Shown here piece by piece: positions 1 through 4,512 of a stretch of DNA of 7,279 nt. A program made the translations under genes and the position numbers. The notes under the pieces are model-generated. The model did not search any database. It saw only the letters and a list, made by a program, of their open reading frames with translations, and had not been told where the DNA came from. The stretch comes from Albidovulum sp. (lineage in GTDB: Bacteria; Pseudomonadota; Alphaproteobacteria; Rhodobacterales; Rhodobacteraceae). Every line of letters starts with the position of its first letter. The first letter of the stretch is position 1. The stretch spans positions 1 to 7,279 of the forward strand of contig JAUQYA010000031.1 in the NCBI GenBank assembly GCA_030837785.1, in the 5' to 3' direction.

Positions 1-13
1 CCCGCATTTTTCC

Positions 14-42
14 CTTTCCCTCCGCCGCGCGCCGCGTATAGT
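14..42 (+). promoter_or_regulatory. Putative promoter of the leu leader / leuA transcript
   Basis: A TATAGT hexamer at 37-42 is a good -10 candidate in otherwise very GC-rich DNA. The -35 region is poor: CTTTCC at 14-19 with a 17-nt spacer, or TTTCCC at 15-20 with 16. Transcription would begin about 7 nt after the -10, near 49-51, essentially on the ATG of the leader peptide. Upstream, 1-36 holds only a pyrimidine-rich stretch and a CG-rich stretch, and I see no gene end or repeat there. Motif inspection only. Confidence 0.45.
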
Positions 43-50
43 CGCGCCCC

Positions 51-140
51 ATGACACGGAGCCAGCATATCGCCCTGACCGCCCGCGCTTCCCGCGCGGC
101 GTCGCTTCGTGGCCTCCTTCTCCTCCTTAGCCGCCTCTGA
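51..140 (+). CDS. leuL: leu operon leader peptide (attenuator peptide)
   Basis: A 29-codon ORF from ATG 51 to TGA 138-140. Eight of its 29 residues are Leu (positions 9, 19, 22-26 and 29), with a run of five consecutive Leu codons at 114-128 shortly before the stop. This is the signature of an amino-acid-sensing leader peptide: ribosomes stall at the Leu run when charged tRNA-Leu is scarce, and this changes RNA folding downstream. It lies 74 nt upstream of leuA, the first dedicated leucine gene, and its stop codon sits inside the 5' arm of a perfect 10-bp stem. Every Leu codon except codon 9 (CTG) is CTC or CTT. No Shine-Dalgarno-like sequence precedes the ATG, and the predicted transcription start is within a few bases of it, so the message may be leaderless. 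The peptide itself probably has no function apart from being translated. Leader-peptide attenuation of leu genes is established in proteobacteria; its use here is inferred. Confidence 0.82.
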   Translation: MTRSQHIALTARASRAASLRGLLLLLSRL

Positions 141-185
141 GCGTGCCCCCGGGCGCGACCGCTCAGAGGTGACCATCGCGCCGGG
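134..185 (+). promoter_or_regulatory. leu attenuator: two interleaved stems downstream of the leader peptide
   Basis: Stem A pairs 134-143 with 160-169 as a perfect 10-bp inverted repeat (CCTCTGAGCG / CGCTCAGAGG). Stem B pairs 148-158 with 176-185 as 10 bp with one bulged G (at 151-153). Each stem's loop contains an arm of the other, so they either exclude each other or form an H-type pseudoknot. The leader stop codon (138-140) lies in the 5' arm of A. A ribosome that finishes the peptide would therefore mask A and leave B free, while one stalled at the Leu run (114-128) would leave A free. A smaller hairpin (about 83-99) lies inside the leader ORF. No T-run follows either stem, so a canonical intrinsic terminator is not evident, and the output could be Rho-dependent termination or translational control. 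The pairing is seen directly; the switching model is inference. Confidence 0.68.
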
Positions 186-214
186 ACAGCTAGGGACCAA
201 AGAGAGATGAGACA

Positions 215-1771
215 ATGACCGACAAACGACCCGACAACCGCGTGCTGATCTTCGACACCACGCTCAGGGATGGCGAACAGTCGCCCGGCGCGACCATGAC
301 CCACGACGAAAAGCTCGAGATCGCCGAGCTTCTCGACGAAATGGGCGTCGACATCATCGAGGCGGGCTTCCCGATCGCCTCGGACGGCGACTTCGAGGCG
401 GTGAGCGACATCGCCCGGCAGGCGAAGAACGCCGTGATCTGCGGCCTTGCGCGCGCCCAGTTCAAGGACATCGACCGTTGCTGGGAAGCGGTGCGCCACG
501 CGAAGCGGCCGCGCATCCACACCTTCATCGGGACCTCGCCGCTGCACCGGGCGATCCCGAACCTGACGATGGACGAGATGGCCGCGCGGATTCACGAGAC
601 CGTCAGCCATGCCCGCAACCTCTGCGACAACGTGCAGTGGTCACCGATGGATGCGACACGCACCGAGCATGACTATCTCTGCCGGGTGGTGGAAATCGCC
701 ATCGGGGCCGGCGCCACCACGATCAACATCCCCGATACCGTCGGCTACACCGCGCCGCGCGAATCGGCCGACCTGATCCGGATGCTGAAGGAACGGGTGC
801 CCGGCGCCGACGAGATCGTCTTTGCCACCCATTGCCACAACGACCTTGGCATGGCCACGGCCAACGCGCTCGCGGCCGTCGAGGCGGGGGCGCGGCAGAT
901 CGAATGCACGATCAACGGGCTTGGCGAACGCGCCGGCAACACCGCGCTGGAAGAGGTGGTGATGGCGCTCAAGGTGCGCCACGACATCCTGCCCTATTCG
1001 ACCGGCATCGACACGACGAGGATCATGAACATCTCGCGCCGGGTCGCAGCCGTCTCGGGCTTTCCGGTGCAATACAACAAGGCGATCGTCGGCAAGAACG
1101 CCTTCGCCCACGAAAGCGGCATCCACCAGGACGGGATGCTGAAGAACGCCCAGACCTTCGAGATCATGCGCCCCGAGGACATCGGCCTTTCGGCCTCCAA
1201 CCTGGTGATGGGCAAGCATTCCGGCCGCGCGGCGCTGCGCGACAAGCTGCGCCAGCTCGGCTACGAACTGGCGGACAACCAGCTCAACGACGTCTTCGTG
1301 CGGTTCAAGGCGCTCGCCGACCGCAAGAAGGAGGTCTATGACGACGACCTTGTCGCGCTGATGACCGATTCCACGTCTGCCGAGGGGCAGATGCAGGTGA
1401 AGTTCCTGCGCGTCATCTGCGGCACCGAGGCGCCGCAGTCGGCCGACCTGATCCTGACCATCAACGGGGTCGACCACCAGGTGACGGCGCAGGGCGACGG
1501 GCCGGTGGATGCCACGTTCAACGCGGTCAAGAAGCTCTTCCCGCACAGCGCGCGGCTCGCGCTCTATCAGGTCCATGCGGTGACCGAAGGGACCGACGCC
1601 CAGGCCACCGTTTCGGTGCGACTCGAGGAAGGCGGCAAGATCGTCACCGGCCAGTCATCGGACACCGACACGGTCGTGGCCAGCGCGAAAGCCTATGTCA
1701 ACGCGCTGAACAACCTCGTGGTGCGGCGCGAGAAGACCAAGCCAGCCGACGAGCTGAAGTCGGTTTCGTGA
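215..1771 (+). CDS. leuA: 2-isopropylmalate synthase
   Basis: LeuA condenses acetyl-CoA with 2-ketoisovalerate to give (2S)-2-isopropylmalate, the committed cytosolic step of leucine biosynthesis. At 518 aa it has normal length for the long bacterial form. The N-terminal TIM-barrel catalytic domain opens with the signature DTTLRDGEQ (residues 14-22), where Asp14 is the expected metal ligand. The metal-binding HxH is at His206/His208 (THCHND), and the INGLGERAGN segment supplies Asn242. HESGIHQDG at 299-307 belongs to the linker/catalytic subdomain. The region from about 375 to 505 is the C-terminal LeuA regulatory domain, which in this family binds leucine for feedback inhibition. The ATG at 215 is preceded by only a weak purine-rich SD (AGAGAG, 201-206). 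Expression is probably set by the leader peptide and interleaved stems upstream. No leuB, leuC or leuD follows; the next gene is mreB, 183 nt away behind its own promoter-like element. No broken motif is seen. Confidence 0.97.
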   Translation: MTDKRPDNRVLIFDTTLRDGEQSPGATMTHDEKLEIAELLDEMGVDIIEAGFPIASDGDFEAVSDIARQAKNAVICGLARAQFKDIDRCWEAVRHAKRPRIHTFIGTSPLHRAIPNLTMDEMAARIHETVSHARNLCDNVQWSPMDATRTEHDYLCRVVEIAIGAGATTINIPDTVGYTAPRESADLIRMLKERVPGADEIVFATHCHNDLGMATANALAAVEAGARQIECTINGLGERAGNTALEEVVMALKVRHDILPYSTGIDTTRIMNISRRVAAVSGFPVQYNKAIVGKNAFAHESGIHQDGMLKNAQTFEIMRPEDIGLSASNLVMGKHSGRAALRDKLRQLGYELADNQLNDVFVRFKALADRKKEVYDDDLVALMTDSTSAEGQMQVKFLRVICGTEAPQSADLILTINGVDHQVTAQGDGPVDATFNAVKKLFPHSARLALYQVHAVTEGTDAQATVSVRLEEGGKIVTGQSSDTDTVVASAKAYVNALNNLVVRREKTKPADELKSVS

Positions 1772-1775
1772 AATC

Positions 1776-1821
1776 TCGGGCGCCCTGAGGGACTCGGGGC
1801 GTCTGGAAATGTTCGATTTTT
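1776..1821 (+). terminator. Probable terminator downstream of leuA
   Basis: A stem-loop begins 5 nt after the leuA stop. Its core is 9 bp (CGCCCTGAG 1781-1789 with CTCGGGGCG 1793-1801, one G-U pair, GGA loop), and it can extend outward to 14 bp (1776-1806) with further G-U pairs. A run of five T (1817-1821) follows, but about 10 nt beyond the stem rather than directly after it, so intrinsic termination may be inefficient. A weaker 5-bp hairpin (CTGGA 1803-1807 with TCCAG 1823-1827) overlaps it. The position between metabolically unrelated genes supports a terminator role. Confidence 0.5.
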
Positions 1822-1862
1822 CTCCAGTAGCGGAAACTCGCGATGGCATGTCCCGCGCCCCC

Positions 1863-1891
1863 TTCCGCCGCCCCGCCCCACCGCCTATAAG
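1863..1891 (+). promoter_or_regulatory. Putative promoter of the mreB-rodA operon
   Basis: TATAAG at 1886-1891 is the best -10-like hexamer in the 183-nt leuA-mreB gap, standing out in a C-rich stretch. The -35 is weak: TTCCGC at 1863-1868 keeps only the leading TT, with a 17-nt spacer. Transcription would start near 1898, giving a 5' UTR of about 57 nt before the mreB ATG, beginning with a 12-bp hairpin. Motif inspection only. Confidence 0.45.
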
Positions 1892-1896
1892 AAACC

Positions 1897-1926
1897 CCGG
1901 CCTGCGGCGACCGAGTCGCGGGCCGG
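1897..1926 (+). promoter_or_regulatory. GC-rich stem-loop in the mreB 5' UTR
   Basis: Positions 1897-1908 (CCGGCCTGCGGC) pair with 1915-1926 (GTCGCGGGCCGG), giving 12 bp including two G-U pairs around a 6-nt loop. It would form at or near the 5' end of an mRNA started from the TATAAG box. It leaves the mreB SD (GGGAAGAG, 1944-1951) unpaired. It is followed by a short T-rich stretch (AATTTCTTT), so it could also serve as a backup terminator for readthrough from leuA. 5'-terminal stems commonly stabilise mRNA; that role here is inferred. Confidence 0.55.
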
Positions 1927-1954
1927 AATTTCTTTGGGGAAGCGGGAAGAGATC

Positions 1955-2992
1955 ATGGCAAGCTGGGGCGGCCTTTTTTCGTCGGACATGGCGATCGACC
2001 TCGGAACGGCGAACACGCTCGTCTACGTCCGTGGCAAGGGGATAGTGCTGAACGAGCCTTCGGTGGTCGCCTACCACGTCAAGGACGGCAAGAAGCAGGT
2101 GCTTGCGGTCGGCGAGGACGCCAAGCTGATGCTCGGCCGCACCCCCGGCTCGATCGAGGCGATCCGGCCGATGCGCGAAGGCGTCATCGCCGACTTCGAC
2201 ACCGCCGAGGAGATGATCAAGCATTTCATCCGCAAGGTGGCCAAGCGCGCGACCTTCTCGAAGCCGAAGATCATCGTCTGCGTGCCGCACGGCGCGACCC
2301 CGGTGGAAAAGCGCGCCATCCGCCAGTCGGTCCTCTCGGCCGGGGCCCGGCGGGCGGGGCTGATCGCCGAACCGATCGCGGCGGCGATCGGCGCGGGGAT
2401 GCCGATCACCGATCCCACCGGCAGCATGGTCGTGGACATCGGCGGCGGCACCACCGAGGTCGCCGTCCTGTCGCTCGGCGACATCGTCTATGCCCGCTCG
2501 GTGCGCGTCGGCGGCGACCGCATGGACGAGTCGATCGTCAACTATCTCCGCCGCCAGCAGAACCTGCTGATCGGGGAATCGACCGCCGAGCGGATCAAGA
2601 CCTCGATCGGCACCGCGCGGATGCCCGACGACGGGCGCGGGGCGTCGATGCAGATCCGCGGCCGCGACCTTCTCAACGGCGTGCCGAAGGAGATCGAGAT
2701 CAACCAGGCCCAGGTGGCCGAGGCGCTGGCCGAACCGGTCCAGCAGATCTGCGAGGCGGTGATGACCGCACTCGAGACGACGCCGCCCGACCTTGCCGCC
2801 GACATCGTCGACCGCGGCGTCATGCTCACCGGCGGCGGCGCGCTTCTGGGCGAACTGGACCTCGCGCTCCGCGAGCAGACCGGGCTTTCGATCTCCATTG
2901 CCGATCAGTCGCTGAATTGTGTTGCCCTCGGCACGGGCAAGGCGCTGGAATATGAAAAACAGCTCCGTCACGTCATAGATTACGACAGCTGA
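1955..2992 (+). CDS. mreB: Rod-shape-determining actin homologue MreB
   Basis: MreB is the bacterial actin that forms ATP-dependent antiparallel filaments on the inner face of the cytoplasmic membrane and directs the elongasome. The ATG at 1955 gives 345 aa, the usual MreB length, with SD GGGAAGAG (1944-1951) just upstream. An in-frame TTG at 1934 would add seven residues but lacks an SD. The actin-fold nucleotide motifs are all present: phosphate-1 DLGTANT at residues 15-21, phosphate-2 DIGGGTTE at 161-168 and the adenosine motif LTGGGA at 291-296. The extreme N-terminus (MASWGGLF) contains Trp and Phe and may act as the short membrane-binding segment found in Gram-negative MreB. Downstream come mreC (46-nt gap containing a hairpin), mreD, mrdA and rodA, so it is the first gene of the elongation operon. 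Hairpins on both sides suggest its transcript may be stabilised relative to the later genes. The absence of insertions and the operon context favour MreB over Mbl, MreBH or FtsA. Confidence 0.98.
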   Translation: MASWGGLFSSDMAIDLGTANTLVYVRGKGIVLNEPSVVAYHVKDGKKQVLAVGEDAKLMLGRTPGSIEAIRPMREGVIADFDTAEEMIKHFIRKVAKRATFSKPKIIVCVPHGATPVEKRAIRQSVLSAGARRAGLIAEPIAAAIGAGMPITDPTGSMVVDIGGGTTEVAVLSLGDIVYARSVRVGGDRMDESIVNYLRRQQNLLIGESTAERIKTSIGTARMPDDGRGASMQIRGRDLLNGVPKEIEINQAQVAEALAEPVQQICEAVMTALETTPPDLAADIVDRGVMLTGGGALLGELDLALREQTGLSISIADQSLNCVALGTGKALEYEKQLRHVIDYDS

Positions 2993-3020
2993 CGCCGACG
3001 CCCCTTCACGGGGCCCGGCG
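2993..3020 (+). promoter_or_regulatory. Intercistronic stem-loop between mreB and mreC
   Basis: CGCC (2993-2996) pairs with GGCG (3017-3020) and GCCCC (3000-3004) with GGGGC (3010-3014), separated by a small internal loop. This gives 9 bp capped by a 5-nt TTCAC loop. It begins directly after the mreB stop and ends 8 nt before the mreC SD. No T-run follows, so it is unlikely to stop transcription. A role as a 3' barrier that stabilises the mreB segment of the mRNA is plausible but inferred. Confidence 0.55.
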
Positions 3021-3027
3021 CCGACCA

Positions 3028-3041
3028 CGAGGCCGCCCTTG
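3028..3041 (+). promoter_or_regulatory. mreC ribosome binding site and TTG start
   Basis: CGAGG at 3028-3032 lies 6 nt before a TTG codon at 3039, and no ATG is available in frame near the N-terminus. The next candidate, GTG at 3081, is preceded by a weaker AAGGG and would place the start only three residues before the membrane helix. TTG with this SD is the best-supported start, and it implies reduced initiation relative to mreB. Confidence 0.65.
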
Positions 3042-3980
3042 GCGAGAGACCGCAACGCCGACGCCGATTTCAAGGGCCCGGTGCGCCGCATCCTGATCGC
3101 GGTGCTCGTCTTCATGCTGGCCGCGATCTTCCTGATCTGGCGCATCGACAGCCCGCGGGTGGAGCGGTTCCGCGCCGCCTTCATCGACAAGATCGTGCCG
3201 AACATGGACTGGGCGATGGCGCCGGTGACGAAACTCGTCGACATGGTCGAGGGCTTCCAGTCCTACGCCCGCATCTACGAGCAGAACCAGGAGCTTCGGC
3301 GTGAACTTCAGCAGATGAAGGCGTGGAAGGAAGCGGCCGTCCAGCTCGAACAGCAGAATGCCAAGCTTCTGGCGCAGAACCAGGTGCGGCTCGACCCCAA
3401 GCTCACCTCGGTCTCGGGCGTGGTGATGGCGGATTCGGGCTCGCCCTTCCGGCAATCGGTGCTGATCAACGTCGGCGCCCGGGACGGGATCGTGGACGGC
3501 TGGGCGACGATGGACGGGCTCGGCCTCGTCGGCCGGATCTCGGGCGTCGGCCAGACCACCAGCCGGGTGATCCTGCTCACCGATGCGTCAAGCCGCATCC
3601 CGGTGACGATCCAGCCCTCGGGGCAGAAGGCCATGCTTGTCGGCGACAACAGCGCCGCGCCGCCGGTGGAATTCGTCGAGGCGCCCGAACAGGTGCGCCC
3701 CGGCGACCGGGTGATTTCCTCGGGCGATGGCGGCGTGTTCCCCGCGGGACTTCTCGTCGGACAGGTGGAGCTTGGCACCGACCAGAGGCTCCGCGTGCGC
3801 CTTGCGGCAGACTACGAACGGCTGAGCTTCCTGCGCGTCCTCAGAAGCCATCCGGCCGAACAGATCACCGAGGCAGGCGGGCTCATTCCGCCCCCGACCG
3901 CCCCGGCGCCGGCCGAGGAAACGCCCCAGACGGTGCCGGCGGAGATGCCGGCGACCGATCCGGAGGCCGGCGATGGTTGA
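3039..3980 (+). CDS. mreC: Rod-shape-determining protein MreC
   Basis: MreC is a bitopic inner-membrane protein whose periplasmic part binds and activates PBP2-RodA and links them to MreB. This copy is 313 aa. A short basic cytoplasmic tail (residues 1-17) precedes one transmembrane helix (about 18-34, ending LIW). A helical coiled coil follows (about 75-116, rich in Gln, Glu and Leu, e.g. ELRRELQQMK), then the paired beta-barrel MreC core (about 120-272) with typical segments such as GARDGIVDGW, GLVGRI and GDRVISSGDGGVFPAG. The last 35 or so residues form a Pro/Ala/Glu-rich, probably disordered tail. Start is TTG at 3039. The gene ends inside mreD (8-nt overlap), and its last codons carry the GGAGG SD for mreD, so the two are translationally coupled. 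The family assignment is clear; the exact start is less certain (GTG 3081 is the alternative). Confidence 0.95.
   Translation: MARDRNADADFKGPVRRILIAVLVFMLAAIFLIWRIDSPRVERFRAAFIDKIVPNMDWAMAPVTKLVDMVEGFQSYARIYEQNQELRRELQQMKAWKEAAVQLEQQNAKLLAQNQVRLDPKLTSVSGVVMADSGSPFRQSVLINVGARDGIVDGWATMDGLGLVGRISGVGQTTSRVILLTDASSRIPVTIQPSGQKAMLVGDNSAAPPVEFVEAPEQVRPGDRVISSGDGGVFPAGLLVGQVELGTDQRLRVRLAADYERLSFLRVLRSHPAEQITEAGGLIPPPTAPAPAEETPQTVPAEMPATDPEAGDG
3962..3975 (+). promoter_or_regulatory. mreD ribosome binding site inside the mreC 3' end
   Basis: GGAGG at 3962-3966 is a full-strength SD 6 nt before the mreD ATG (3973-3975). It lies within the final codons of mreC, whose TGA is at 3978-3980. This fixes the mreD start and shows the two reading frames are coupled. 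Confidence 0.85.
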
Positions 3981-4512
3981 TCCGGTCGCCGCCCACCGGC
4001 TTGCCTACCGGCTGCTCTTCGCGGCGCTGGCGGCGCTGATCCTCTTCGTGCGCATCCTGCCGCTCGGGGCCGTGCCCGCGCGGGTGCCGGGGCCCGACCT
4101 CATACTCTGCGGCGCGATCGCCTGGGTGCTGCGCCGCCCCGACTATGCGCCCGCCGTTCTCATCGCCGCGGTGTTGCTGGTCGAGGACGTGCTGTCGATG
4201 CGCCCGCCGGGGCTCTGGCCGCTTCTGGTGCTTCTCGGCACCGAGTTCCTACGTTCGCGCGAGGCGACGCTGCGCGACCTGCCGTTTGCGCTCGAATGGC
4301 TGGTCGCGGGTGCGCTGGCGGTGGCGCTGACGGTGATCCAGCGCCTCGTGCTCGCGGTCTTTCTCGTGCCGCAGGTTCCCGTCGGCATGGCGGCGCTGCA
4401 GACCGTGTCGACGGTTCTCGCCTATCCGGCGGTGGTCCTTCTCACCCGCTTCGTCTTCGGGCTGCGCAAGGCCGCCCCGGGCCGGATCGACGCGTTCGGG
4501 CGGCGGATATGA
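3973..4512 (+). CDS. mreD: Rod-shape-determining membrane protein MreD
   Basis: MreD is a small polytopic inner-membrane protein of the elongasome that acts with MreC; it has no known enzymatic activity. At 179 aa it is of usual length. It is almost entirely hydrophobic, with about five to six predicted membrane segments (roughly residues 12-30, 41-53, 60-72, 80-93, 106-132 and 139-163), and ends in a basic cytoplasmic tail (LRKAAPGRIDAFGRRI). The VPGPDLILCGAIAW stretch (38-51) and the following RRPDYAP...EDVLSMRPPG segment are in keeping with alphaproteobacterial MreD. Sequence conservation in this family is low, so the call relies on hydropathy, size and its fixed place between mreC and mrdA. 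It overlaps mreC by 8 nt with an internal GGAGG, and ends in an ATGA overlap with mrdA. Confidence 0.93.
   Translation: MVDPVAAHRLAYRLLFAALAALILFVRILPLGAVPARVPGPDLILCGAIAWVLRRPDYAPAVLIAAVLLVEDVLSMRPPGLWPLLVLLGTEFLRSREATLRDLPFALEWLVAGALAVALTVIQRLVLAVFLVPQVPVGMAALQTVSTVLAYPAVVLLTRFVFGLRKAAPGRIDAFGRRI

Noticed and set aside
641..1576. 311-aa open frame on the minus strand opposite leuA
   Set aside because: It is a shadow of leuA, with Arg/Val/Asp/His-rich composition and no plausible start context.
1791..1917. Two GANTC (CcrM-type) sites near the mreB promoter (1791-1795 and 1913-1917)
   Set aside because: GANTC methylation controls some alphaproteobacterial cell-cycle promoters, but at this base composition a site is expected every few hundred bases, so two in this span are not convincing evidence of regulation.
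1934..1954. Alternative TTG start for mreB seven codons upstream
   Set aside because: No SD precedes it, and the ATG at 1955 has GGGAAGAG at proper distance and gives the standard MreB length.
1809..2045. 78-aa open frame spanning the leuA-mreB gap on the + strand
   Set aside because: It overlaps the mreB start out of frame, covers promoter and hairpin sequence, and has no SD or recognisable motif.
1655..3244. 529-aa open frame on the minus strand across leuA end, mreB and mreC start
   Set aside because: It lies antisense to clear mreB and mreC coding sequence and has the Arg/Ala/Gly/Asp/His-rich composition of a GC-rich shadow frame, with no recognisable motif.
4296..4508. N-terminal extension of mrdA back to position 4296
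   Set aside because: It lies wholly within mreD in another frame, its translation is Gly/Arg/Ala-rich noise, and the ATG at 4509 overlapping the mreD stop is the expected coupled start.
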